Shown: positions 23,097 to 37,870 of the stretch, in pieces
Position numbering within the stretch: the stretch's first letter is position 1
Layout of the letters: each line of letters begins with the position of its first letter
Assembly (NCBI RefSeq): GCF_029867415.1
Contig: NW_026705177.1
Location: forward strand, 186,001-250,000
DNA from: Vicia villosa
Lineage: Eukaryota; Streptophyta; Magnoliopsida; Fabales; Fabaceae
DNA length: 64,000 nt
Direction of reading: 5' to 3'
The notes under the pieces: model-generated
The model's input: the letters and a program-made list of their open reading frames with translations, nothing else
Databases searched by the model: none
What the model was told of the DNA's origin: nothing
Made by a program: the position numbers and the translations under genes

Positions 23097-23263
23097 CAAT
23101 TCTAAGCCATCTAACATTAAAACCGACCCGACTACTAACCATTTCTCACTGTTCCACTTTCTCCATTCCTCAAAACCTCAAACATAGTAAACAAAACATC
23201 TTCATAGACCAAACCAAAAAAACCTCAGAATAAGAAAAAAAACCTCAAAGAAATCACTGATTC

Positions 23264-28680
<5,417 letters not shown>

Positions 28681-28682
<2 letters not shown>

Positions 28683-28703
28683 TAAAATTTTAAAGTAAAT
28701 AAA
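28681..28703 (+). terminator. Polyadenylation-signal-like motifs of the LOX gene
   Basis: AATAAA at 28681-28686 overlaps the TAA stop, and aaataaat follows about 15 bp later. Plant poly(A) signals are loose, so the cleavage site is not predicted. Confidence 0.4.
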
Positions 28704-29639
28704 TGAGTCACATTGTCACATATCAGTATCACATTATGCTAAGCATTATGGTTGGTTTATTTATTAGTACTATGGTTAGTGACTCATTGGAAAACTTGAT
28801 AATTCACATTTTATTCTTAGATTACATAAATATTATTGCTAGTAGACATTGGTGACTTATATATATGAAGTGTTGTATAGACTATAGATTTTGGATTGAT
28901 GAGTAATGATTATCATCACAATATGTGATTTGCAGCATTTTTTAGTGTCATTGATTGCATATATTAGCAATATTTTAGGTGTTTTTGCACTGAAGATAAA
29001 GCTCTCCTCGGTCACTTTCGCCCATTCAGTTATGTCTTGGAGTCTTACACTACTCATGTACGATTAAGACAATGTGTGGCTCTGACTGCCTCTTTTATGT
29101 TTAATGCATTCGTACAAGACACATGAGGATGAAGTGTGCTTCAAGCATGTGGGTCGTTTGTACAACAACACATAGAGATGAAGCGCATGTAACATGCGCC
29201 ACTTCTTCGTGTACAATGTGTGGAAAGCCTGAAAAAACTTCATACACGGACCAAAACTTTCTTTGGATAGTAACTTGATGTCGAGTTGATATGAATGGTC
29301 TTTATGAGGCCTAATTGGCATCGATGGTGCGTTTGAGGCCGAGTTGATGTGAATGGTCCCTCTAAATGGTCCTTTTAAGTTTGTGTATGACTTAGATGGT
29401 TCTCCGAAATAGTGAGGCTTCTAAGGTCATTTATACCAATCCACACTCCAATAAGCAGAAAAGTTTATTGAGGCATACACATATATTCTTTATAGTATGT
29501 CTGAATGTTCTAGTCCAAAATCTGTCAAGCGTTAAGTTAAGCCTGTCAAGGCGTAAATGCTTGTTCTTCATAAAATGCGGTTTGGTATATCTATAGTTTA
29601 TAGTTCATCAAGTGTCAAGCTTTTAAGATCTAGACAAAT
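28704..29639. other. Intergenic DNA downstream of LOX, no gene seen
   Basis: Only short frames are present. Repeated phrases such as gagttgatgtgaatggtc near 29282 and 29340 hint at small local duplications. Confidence 0.4.
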
Positions 29640-29849
29640 ATTTCTTACATAATGTTGGCATGTACCATCCAAAGTTCATAATTTGATGATGTCTGTGGCT
29701 CCACTCTATTGCTGCTTCCACTGTCCTCAGTTGGTGAAAACGGTTGGCTGCTACAATTGCAATGAAGACTATTTCCTTCTCAATAATGATGTTGGTCAAT
29801 GTTTACACCACATTGAAAGCTATGTCTTCACTATTAGTCCATACATTTA
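29640..29849 (-). pseudogene. Unidentified coding-like fragment split by the LINE (distal part)
   Basis: Read on the minus strand with the LINE and one target duplication removed, a frame runs from about 47330 through NDDNMFEKHVCGVVPAAP and then across the junction into 29849-29640, with one stop. I do not recognise the product. The near-continuous frame across the insertion suggests decayed coding sequence was the LINE's target. Confidence 0.25.
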
Positions 29850-30138
29850 GTGACACACCTATGTTTTTTTTTTTTTTGATATCAAGCATCATATAGATTA
29901 ATTAAGAAGCCCCAGTGGCCAAAGATACATCCAAAGTCTCAACAGAAGGCAAAGAATCGACCCAAGTTCTGTTTCCTAAAACCCTACCAGCTCTAACTAA
30001 GAGGTGGGCATCAGAATTGGAAATTCTATTTAAGTACAAAACAGATGCACCCTTAAGCCTACTAAGAAGGGACCTGCAATCAACAGCAATGGGATCTAGG
30101 TCTGCATCAAAGGCAGTACCATTTATACAGTCCACAAC

Positions 30139-31339
30139 TGTTAGGTGCCAAATTGTGTTTATATTTAGTTTAATTAATGGCACCTTTCGACCGTTTTTAT
30201 CGGATATTCGTACAATTCCCTGAAGTTTTAGATAATTATTTATGGTTTATAATATTAAGCTTTCATTTTATGTTAATATGTGTTTTAGTTATGATTTTGT
30301 AGGTTTTAGCCAATTTTGGGGAAGTTTGGAGCTTGTTTTGAGCTTTGCAAGAGAGTGCCTGGCAGAAGTATGCGCGCGTCGCGCTGGGATGTGGGCGCGT
30401 CGCGCCCTGGGCAAGATATTTTGGAGCTTCCAGACAGAGAGTTGCGCGCGTCACGCGCATGGGCGGTTTATAATTTTAAGTGTATTGGCGCGAAGCGCGC
30501 TGGAGGGCGCGACGCGCCCTGGACAGATTTCAGAAATACTATATAAAGGGGTTTTCAGATATTTTATGGGGTTGGTTGATTTTGAGAGCTAAAGAACACT
30601 TGTACACTGTAGCAAACAAAGAATCGAAGATTGGAAGCTTTGATCGTCGATTAATCGCCTTTGATGCTTGTTGATCTTCATCCTTTACTTCTTGAGCAAG
30701 CTACCATTTTCATGGATAGCTAAATCTCTTTTGTATCAAGATAAGATGTAATCTTCCTAGCCTTTTGTAGGTTTTTCTTGTGAATATATGTGTATGAACA
30801 AGTGATGATCAATATAGATGGTTTAGTTTGTTTATTAAAGCCTTTTCTTTGGTATAAGTGTTTGAGACATCAATATTTGTATCTAGATCTAACTTTATCA
30901 TCTATCAAACTATAAATTGCAGACATGGATTTAGCGTTTGATGTTTACTTAGTATCGGTTTTAAAACGTTATTTGTATTGTTTAAACGGTGGAGAAATCG
31001 TCGGTTAAACAATACGGTAAATCTAATTATATCGTTGCGGACACGGACGATATAGGCGTCGATACGTAATTATGTTGATCGTTACCATGTTCATATACGT
31101 ATATTTATAAGGAGACATACAAATTTAGGTCGATGAAATCGAATCTTGATACATTTTCTTTAACTTAGAACTTTCATTAATTTACTCTTTGCTACTAAAA
31201 GAATTGAATGACCTTTTGCAAACCCAAATTTAAAGTAACATTAACTCAAGACAAAATAGGCTATAGAACGGCGGTGATATCGCAATAATCCCTGTGGATA
31301 CGATAATAACGAAAAGTACACCACAATACTCTTTCAACA
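30139..31339 (+). repeat. 5' LTR of the Athila-like element
   Basis: U3 carries a CpG-rich near-palindrome array (30371-30522), followed 17 bp later by the TATA box ctatataaag (30539-30548). The conserved U5 end contains ccctgtggatacgat. Differences from the 3' LTR were seen near 30311, 30604 and 31030 only. Confidence 0.95.
30371..30522 (+). promoter_or_regulatory. CpG-rich near-palindrome array upstream of the LTR TATA box
   Basis: Five copies of a gcgcgtcgcgc-type motif (gcgcgcgtcgcgctggg, ggcgcgtcgcgccctggg, gcgcgcgtcacgcgcatggg, ggcgcgaagcgcgctgg, ggcgcgacgcgccctgg) lie in an otherwise AT-rich U3. The position suggests a promoter element or enhancer; function is inferred only. Confidence 0.6.
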
Positions 31340-31342
31340 AAA

Positions 31343-31360
31343 TGGCGCCGTTGCCGGGGA
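31343..31360 (+). other. Primer-binding site, tRNA-Asp type
   Basis: tggcgccgttgccgggga lies 3 bp after the LTR end and is complementary to the 3' end of plant tRNA-Asp, the primer used by Athila-lineage elements. Confidence 0.85.
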
Positions 31361-31489
31361 TTGTTGTTTAGATATTGCAAGCATTGCAATAGTTTGTTTT
31401 GTATTGAGTCTTATAATTAATATCTTGTTTCTAAATTTATTTTCCTTGTGTTTGTTAATTTGCTTGGTTAGTTTTTCAGATTACAGTTT

Positions 31490-34400
31490 ATGCGAGGACG
31501 TGTACCTGCAGATCAACTCCTTTTTGATCCTGAGATTGAGAGGACTGCTCGTAGAGAGAATAGCAAAACTCGTAGGAGGAGACAACTAGCTAGGGAAAGA
31601 AGACAACAACAAGAGGCATCTTCTTCTTCAACTCCGGTTGAAAACTTAGTTGAGGGAGAAATGGCAGGAGAGATTCCTAATGTTCCAGCTCGAGGGCCTT
31701 GTGTTAATAGCCCTCGACTCAATGCACAATTTGCTCGTGATCAAGCCAATGGAAGAAACTCCGAGATGAAAACGGGGTTACTTCAATTACTTTATCAGAA
31801 TCCTTTCACAGGGGCAGATCACGAGGATCCATTTACTCATCTAACAAAGTTCTACGAGATCGCCGGAACAATTGGTGCTCCGGAAGACCAAGAAGAACAG
31901 GTGTTCAGGAGACTTTTTCCTCATTCCTTAATTGGAAAAGCTAAGGAATGGTACCTTGATCAACCTAATAATGTCATGACAAATTGGAACGAGTTAGAAG
32001 AGAAGTTCTTGGATCGGTTCTTTCCTCACAATAGGTTCATGGAAGCGAAAACTTCTATTGCGGTGTTCTCTCAAGGGTCGAATGAATCTCTCAATGAAGC
32101 ATGGGAGAGGTTCAAGTCCATGGTTAGAAAGTGCAAAGGTCATGGGTTTGATGAGTTGTCTCAAATCCATATCTTTAGAAATGGACTCCAACCTCAACCA
32201 AAAACTCTTTTAGATGCTACCGCGGGTGGTTCGTTGATGTCAAAAACTGCTGCAGAAGCGATTGCTATCATTGATAGAATGGCTTTGAATGATCATCAAG
32301 GGCAACACAACCGTAGTGCATTGCAAAGAAAACCGGGAGTTCTTGAATTGAATACTAGTGATGCAATACTTGCTCAAAACAAGTTATTGACACAACAAGT
32401 AGAATTGCTCACTCAACAAATGTCAAAACTCCCTCAACAAATCAAAGAGATAAATGGGAGCCCTTCTAAAAATCAACATGTGATGTGTTGTGAATTGTGT
32501 AGGGGTGACCATCAAACAGGTTTTTGTCCTCCACCGGGTGAAGAGGTGAATTATGTGTCTAATCCTAATCAAGGATATGGTGGAAGACAACAACAACAAC
32601 CTTACAACAATAACCAAGGTTACCAACAAAGAGGTAATCAAGGTTATCAACAAGGATGGAGGCCGGAAGCGGGCCCATCGAATCGTCAAAATCCTTACCA
32701 AGGCGGTTACAATCAACAACCTCAACAAACAAAGCTTTCTATCGAGGACACTCTTAGCCAATTCATGCAATTGCAAATTGCAAGCCAAAAGAGTACGGAT
32801 GCCGCAATTAAGAACCTTGAAACTCAAGTCGGGCAATTGTCAAAGCAACTTGCCGATCAAAACAAAGGTCCTTTTCCGGCTACTACACAAGAAAATCCTC
32901 GTGAGCATTGTAAGTCAATTCTAACTCGTAGCGGTAGAAATATTGATATGGGTGTAGGAGAAATAGTTGAGGAGGAAATTGTTGAGAGTGAAAAAGATAG
33001 GGTGATTGAAGTAGAAAAAAATGTTGAGGGTGATTTAGTTGAAAATGAGAAAGAGAAAGAATTAGTGGAAAAAGAAACTCTTGAGAAAGTTGTAGAAAAA
33101 GAGAGAAAAAAATTGAGTGTGAGTGAAAAGGGAAAGAAGAAGGTGGATGATTCTATACAAGTGAAGAAATTACCTTACCCTCCCGGCCCGTCAAAGAAAG
33201 AAGATGCAAAGCACTATGCTCGGTTCTTGGATATTTTTAGCAAGTTGCAAATTAATGTTCCTTTTTCCGAAGCATTAGAGCAAATGCCGATGTATGCAAA
33301 ATTCATCAAAGACATCATCACTAAGAAGAGAAGATTCTTGGATCAGGAGGTAGTAACGGTGAGCTCTTGTTGTAATGCGTTAATTCAACGCACTACTCCG
33401 ATAAAATCGAATGATCCTGGGCGGGTAACCTTACCGGTGTCTATTGGAAATGTTCACATAGGCAAAGGTTTGGTCGATACCGGTTCTAGCATTAATTTGA
33501 TCCCATTGTCTATGGTGAGAAGATTAGGAATCAACGATTTGAAGCCGACAAGAATGACGTTATCATTAGCAGATAAATCCACAGCTCATCCTCATGGAGT
33601 TGCGGAAGACTTGCTTGTCAAGGTTGACAAATTTTGGTATCCTGTTGATTTTATTGTCATAGACATGGAAGAAGATCCTGAGATTCCATTGATCTTAGGA
33701 AGGCCTTTTATGAAGACGGCCCGAATGATGATAGATATTGATGATGGCTTAATGAAATTAAGGTACCAAGATGAAGAATTATGTCTTGATCTCTTTGAAG
33801 CCATCAAGCATCCTAATGATGAGGATGATTGTTTTAGAATCGATGCTACCGAAAGGGCTATTATGAAAGTGGAGAATCAAATGCACTTGTCGAATCCTCT
33901 TGAGAAGACTTTAATGGAAGCTCTCGAAGTTCTCACCAAAGATCAAGAGAAGGAAATTGAAGATTGCTTGAGAAATTTAGAGGCTTGTGAGGAGATGAAT
34001 CCATTTGAAACTCAAATTGAAGAGTTGAAGGATGAACCTAAAGTTGAAGAGCAAAAGGTGGAGTTGAATGTGTTACCATCTCACTTGAAATACGTGTTTC
34101 TCGGTGACAATTCTACTAAGCCGGTTATCATTAATAGTGGTTTGTCTAACAAGGAAGAGCATCGATTGAAGGAAGTGTTGACAAAGAATCAAGAAGCAAT
34201 AGGATGGGTTTTATCCGACTTGAAGGGTATTAGTCCGGCCTATTGTATGCATAAGATTATGTTAGAAGATGATTTTCGGCCCGTGGCACAACCTCAAAGG
34301 CGATTGAATCCAACCATGAAAGAAGTTGTTAGAAAAGAGGTTGTGAAGTTATTAGAGGCGGGGATGATTTATCCCATCTCCGATAGTGAATGGGTGAGCC

Positions 34401-36955
34401 CGGTGCACGTGGTTCCTAAGAAGGGTGGATTGACAGTTGTGAGAAATGAGAAGAACGAGTTGATTCCTTCGAGAGCGGTGACCGGGTGGCGAATGTGTAT
34501 TGATTATAGGAGGTTGAACCAAGCAACAAGAAAAGATCACTTTCCATTACCTTTTATGGATCAAATGTTAGAGAGGTTAGCCGGAAGAAATTTCTATTGT
34601 TTCTTGGATGGTTATTCGGGATACAATCAAATATCAGTGAATCCGGCGGACCACGAGAAAACTGCTTTTACATGTCCTTTTGGCGTTTTTGCATACCGAA
34701 GAATGCCATTTGGACTATGTAATGCTCCTGCAACATTTCAAAGGTGCATGCAAGCTATTTTCTCAGATTTGATCGAAAAAAGCATTGAGGTGTTCATGGA
34801 TGATTTTTCTGTGTACGGGTCATCATTTGACTTGTGCTTGAAGAACCTTGATGTGGTGATGGAGAGATGCATTGAGACAAATTTGGTTCTCAACTGGGAG
34901 AAATGCACTTTCATGGTGACGGATGGGATTGTTCTTGGCCACAAGGTTTCTTCAAAGGGGCTTGAGGTCGATCCGGCAAAAATTGAAGTTATTGAAAAGC
35001 TTCCCCCTCCGGTGAATGTGAAAGGCATAAGGAGCTTCTTGGGACATGCTGGGTTCTATAGAAGATTCATCAAGGATTTCTCCAAGGTCGCAAAGCCTTT
35101 GAGTAATTTGCTCAACAAAGGTATGGAATTTAATTTTGATGAATCATGTCTAAAAGCTTTCCTAGAACTTAAAGCAAATTTGACCACCACACCCATAATT
35201 GTCGCTCCTAATTGGTCGCTTGAGTTTGAACTCATGTGCGATGCGAGTGACTATGCGGTTGGTGCGGTCTTAGGCCAAAGGAAGAACAAACAATTCCATG
35301 CTATACATTATGCGAGCAAAGTTTTAAATGAGGCACAGGTTAACTATGCCACTACCGAAAAAGAATTGCTCGCAATTGTATTTGCATTGGAAAAGTTTCG
35401 CTCTTACCTCATTGGTTCTAAAGTGGTGTGTTATACTGATCATGCCGCAATCAAATATCTTCTCACCAAGCCTGATTCAAAACAGAGGCTTATTCGGTGG
35501 ATTCTTTTGCTTCAAGAGTTTGATCTTGAAGTGAAAGATAAGAAAGGTACAGAAAATTTGATTGCGGATCATTTGTCTCGGTTAGTGAATACCGAGGTGA
35601 CAAACAATGAAAAAGAAGTGAGGGAAGAATTCCCCGATGAAAAACTGTACATGGTACAAGAAGTTAGACCCTGGTTCGCAGATATGGCTAATCACAAAGC
35701 ATCTGGCTGGATACCGGAGGATCTAACTTGGAATCAAAGAAAAAAGTTTTTGAACGATGCTAATTTCTATGTTTGGGATGATCCTCACTTATTTAAGTTG
35801 AGTAGTGACAATCTTCTGAGAAGATGTGTCGCGGATGAGGAGGCAAAAAGCATTTTGTGGCATTGCCACAATTCGCCTTATGGTGGTCATTTTAATGGTT
35901 TGCGTACGGCCACAAAAGTCCTTCAATCGGGATTTTGGTGGCCTACTTTGTTCAAAGATGCTTACCACCATGTTGCCTCATGCGACAGTTGTCAAAGAAC
36001 TGGTGGAATAGGGAAAAGAGAGGAAATGCCCCTCCAAAGTATTGTAGAAGTTGAGGTATTCGATTGTTGGGGCATTGATTTTGTTGGACCATTCCCTTCC
36101 TCAATGTCAAATGAATACATCTTGGTAGCTGTGGATTACGTGTCTAAGTGGGTGGAAGCGATTGCTTCACCCAAAGCAGATGGTAAGACCGTGATAAAGT
36201 TTTTGAAGAAAAATATATTTTCGCGGTTTGGCTCGCCAAGAGTATTAATTAGTGATGGTGGATCTCATTTTTGTAATGCTCCGCTTGAAAAAGTGTTGGA
36301 GCAATATGGAGTAAAACACAAGGTAGCTACTCCATATCATCCACAAACTAATGGGCAAGTTGAGAGGACCAATCGAGAGATTAAGAGAATTCTTGAGAAA
36401 ACTGTGTCTAGTTCTAGGAAGGATTGGTCAATGAAGTTAGATGAAACCTTGTGGGCGTATCGGACCGCTTTCAAAGCACCGATCGGTCTTACACCATTCC
36501 AAATGGTGTATGGTAAAAGTTGCCACCTTCCCGTAGAACTAGAGCATAAGGCATATTGGGCCTTAAAGCTTTTGAATTTTGACCACAAGTTGTGTGGAGA
36601 GAGAAGAAAAATCCAACTTAATGAGTTGGAAGAGATGAGATTGCATGCCTATAAGTCTAATTCAATTTACAAAGAAAAGACCAAATTCTATCATGATAGT
36701 AAGGTTAGAATGAAGGACTTTAAGGTAGGGCAATTAGTTTTACTCTTCAATTCCCGGTTAAGACTTTTCCCGGGAAAGTTGAAGTCTAAATGGTCCGGAC
36801 CGTTTTTGGTAAAAGAAGTGAGAAGCCAAGGGGCTATTGTGATAGAGGACCAAAAATCAAACCAAGAGTGGGTAGTAAATGGTCAGAGGTTGAAGGTGTA
36901 TCGGGGAAGCGATTTTAATCGTGAAACTTGCGTTTTATCGTTTGGCGATCCTTGA
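31490..36955 (+). CDS. Athila-like gag-pol polyprotein, intact (1,821 aa)
   Basis: A single open frame. Domains in order: gag (about residues 95-270, containing HEDPFTHLTKFYEI), zinc knuckle CELCRGDHQTGFC near 333, Gln/Asn-rich linker, aspartic protease with DTGSS near 662, reverse transcriptase with FMDD near 1102, and RNase H starting near LMCDASD at 1248. Integrase follows, with an HHCC finger (about 1458-1505) and DDE residues in IDFVGPFP (1530), SDGGSHF (1588) and NGQVERTNRE (about 1625). An SH3-like integrase tail (LFPGKLKSKWSGPF) ends it. All visible catalytic residues are present and there are no stops, so the protein could be functional. It would make virus-like particles and integrate cDNA. 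No gag/pol frameshift or stop is seen, so processing must rely on the protease. Confidence 0.95.
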   Translation: MRGRVPADQLLFDPEIERTARRENSKTRRRRQLARERRQQQEASSSSTPVENLVEGEMAGEIPNVPARGPCVNSPRLNAQFARDQANGRNSEMKTGLLQLLYQNPFTGADHEDPFTHLTKFYEIAGTIGAPEDQEEQVFRRLFPHSLIGKAKEWYLDQPNNVMTNWNELEEKFLDRFFPHNRFMEAKTSIAVFSQGSNESLNEAWERFKSMVRKCKGHGFDELSQIHIFRNGLQPQPKTLLDATAGGSLMSKTAAEAIAIIDRMALNDHQGQHNRSALQRKPGVLELNTSDAILAQNKLLTQQVELLTQQMSKLPQQIKEINGSPSKNQHVMCCELCRGDHQTGFCPPPGEEVNYVSNPNQGYGGRQQQQPYNNNQGYQQRGNQGYQQGWRPEAGPSNRQNPYQGGYNQQPQQTKLSIEDTLSQFMQLQIASQKSTDAAIKNLETQVGQLSKQLADQNKGPFPATTQENPREHCKSILTRSGRNIDMGVGEIVEEEIVESEKDRVIEVEKNVEGDLVENEKEKELVEKETLEKVVEKERKKLSVSEKGKKKVDDSIQVKKLPYPPGPSKKEDAKHYARFLDIFSKLQINVPFSEALEQMPMYAKFIKDIITKKRRFLDQEVVTVSSCCNALIQRTTPIKSNDPGRVTLPVSIGNVHIGKGLVDTGSSINLIPLSMVRRLGINDLKPTRMTLSLADKSTAHPHGVAEDLLVKVDKFWYPVDFIVIDMEEDPEIPLILGRPFMKTARMMIDIDDGLMKLRYQDEELCLDLFEAIKHPNDEDDCFRIDATERAIMKVENQMHLSNPLEKTLMEALEVLTKDQEKEIEDCLRNLEACEEMNPFETQIEELKDEPKVEEQKVELNVLPSHLKYVFLGDNSTKPVIINSGLSNKEEHRLKEVLTKNQEAIGWVLSDLKGISPAYCMHKIMLEDDFRPVAQPQRRLNPTMKEVVRKEVVKLLEAGMIYPISDSEWVSPVHVVPKKGGLTVVRNEKNELIPSRAVTGWRMCIDYRRLNQATRKDHFPLPFMDQMLERLAGRNFYCFLDGYSGYNQISVNPADHEKTAFTCPFGVFAYRRMPFGLCNAPATFQRCMQAIFSDLIEKSIEVFMDDFSVYGSSFDLCLKNLDVVMERCIETNLVLNWEKCTFMVTDGIVLGHKVSSKGLEVDPAKIEVIEKLPPPVNVKGIRSFLGHAGFYRRFIKDFSKVAKPLSNLLNKGMEFNFDESCLKAFLELKANLTTTPIIVAPNWSLEFELMCDASDYAVGAVLGQRKNKQFHAIHYASKVLNEAQVNYATTEKELLAIVFALEKFRSYLIGSKVVCYTDHAAIKYLLTKPDSKQRLIRWILLLQEFDLEVKDKKGTENLIADHLSRLVNTEVTNNEKEVREEFPDEKLYMVQEVRPWFADMANHKASGWIPEDLTWNQRKKFLNDANFYVWDDPHLFKLSSDNLLRRCVADEEAKSILWHCHNSPYGGHFNGLRTATKVLQSGFWWPTLFKDAYHHVASCDSCQRTGGIGKREEMPLQSIVEVEVFDCWGIDFVGPFPSSMSNEYILVAVDYVSKWVEAIASPKADGKTVIKFLKKNIFSRFGSPRVLISDGGSHFCNAPLEKVLEQYGVKHKVATPYHPQTNGQVERTNREIKRILEKTVSSSRKDWSMKLDETLWAYRTAFKAPIGLTPFQMVYGKSCHLPVELEHKAYWALKLLNFDHKLCGERRKIQLNELEEMRLHAYKSNSIYKEKTKFYHDSKVRMKDFKVGQLVLLFNSRLRLFPGKLKSKWSGPFLVKEVRSQGAIVIEDQKSNQEWVVNGQRLKVYRGSDFNRETCVLSFGDP

Positions 36956-36966
36956 TTGCCTTTGAC

Positions 36967-37015
36967 CGTCGAGCTGACCGACGTTAAACAAAGCGCTCTT
37001 GGGAGGCACCCCAAG
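36967..37015 (+). other. Conserved hairpins just after the gag-pol stop
   Basis: Hairpin 1 pairs cgtcg (36967-36971) with cgacg (36979-36983). Hairpin 3 pairs cttggg (36998-37003) with cccaag (37010-37015). A competing helix can form between caaagc (36989-36994) and the gctcttg that follows. The second Athila-like element has the same layout with different stem bases (60464-60512). Confidence 0.55.
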
Positions 37016-37144
37016 TTGTATATATTCACTTGTATTTGTGTTATTTTTGCAGGTGGGATTTTTGAGTTGTCGTCGAGCCAGAAACGATCTACCGGTATTT
37101 TTGGGCGTGCTGAAACAATGCAGTTTTTCTGCTGTTTCTGGTGT

Positions 37145-37250
37145 AGCGCGCGTCGCACCCATTAGCGCGCGTCGCGCGCTATGTGTACTCAAGGACCCCT
37201 TCCAGGCAGAGATGAGGGCGCATCGCGCCGGTTCTGCGCGCGTCGCGCGC
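37145..37250 (+). promoter_or_regulatory. CpG-rich near-palindrome array upstream of ORF3 leader
   Basis: Four copies of gcgcgcgtcgc.c-type motifs, the same family as in the LTR, lie in the internal region 100-320 bp upstream of the splice donor of the ORF3 leader. No clear TATA box follows, so an internal promoter is only a possibility. Confidence 0.5.
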
Positions 37251-37466
37251 TGTACATATTTTTGAAAAAAAAATAATTTTGTTTGGGCCCACCCATGCTG
37301 GGCCCGACCCGGTTTCGTGTTCAGAAGTAAGTTTTAGGGTTTTTGGAGGTCATAGCCTCCATTCCTCTTTGTGCCAAGAAACCAAACACACACACAACCA
37401 AATTTTTTTGATTCTTGCATTTATCCTCACTAACACTCGTCTCTCTACTGTCATCAATCATCTAAG

Positions 37467-37868
37467 GTATGTTCTTCTTCTCCTTTCTTTCCATTAAAAT
37501 AGTTTTAGTTGTTAGGTTTTTAGATTTAGGAATATTTTGAATAATTTTGAAAAATTAGGGTAGAAACCACGCTTTGACTGTAAATATTGCTTGCTGGAAC
37601 CCTTAGAAGTGAGGAGAAGTTGGTTCTCCTCTTCTGTTTTGCAGAAAAATGAAGGATTTTTCTGGGTTTCGCAGAGCGCGCGTCGCGCCCTGTCCAGCGC
37701 GCGTCGCGCCCTGGGTTCAACTTTGAAATTTTTTTTATGCATTCTGAGTATTTGTTTAGGCCTGTTTTGTGATTGATGATGAATGTGGACTGATGTGGGT
37801 TTTTAGTTGAGAGGTTATGCTAACTTTGTTTCAATTGTGCGTGTTTTGTTTGAATTACAATTGTGCAG
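37467..37868 (+). other. Predicted intron in the ORF3 leader
   Basis: The donor ctaag/gtatgttc and the acceptor ttgtgcag/g lie 402 bp apart; the acceptor is 2 bp upstream of the ORF3 ATG. The sequence before the donor is CT/CA-rich like a plant 5' UTR. Two more gcgcgcgtcgcgccc motifs lie inside the intron at 37675-37714. Confidence 0.55.
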
Positions 37869-37870
37869 GA

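Noticed and set aside
30242..30674. Several overlapping ORFs in the 5' LTR, repeated at 40832-41180
   Set aside because: They follow the CpG-rich array and are duplicated with the LTR; no start context or homology supports translation.
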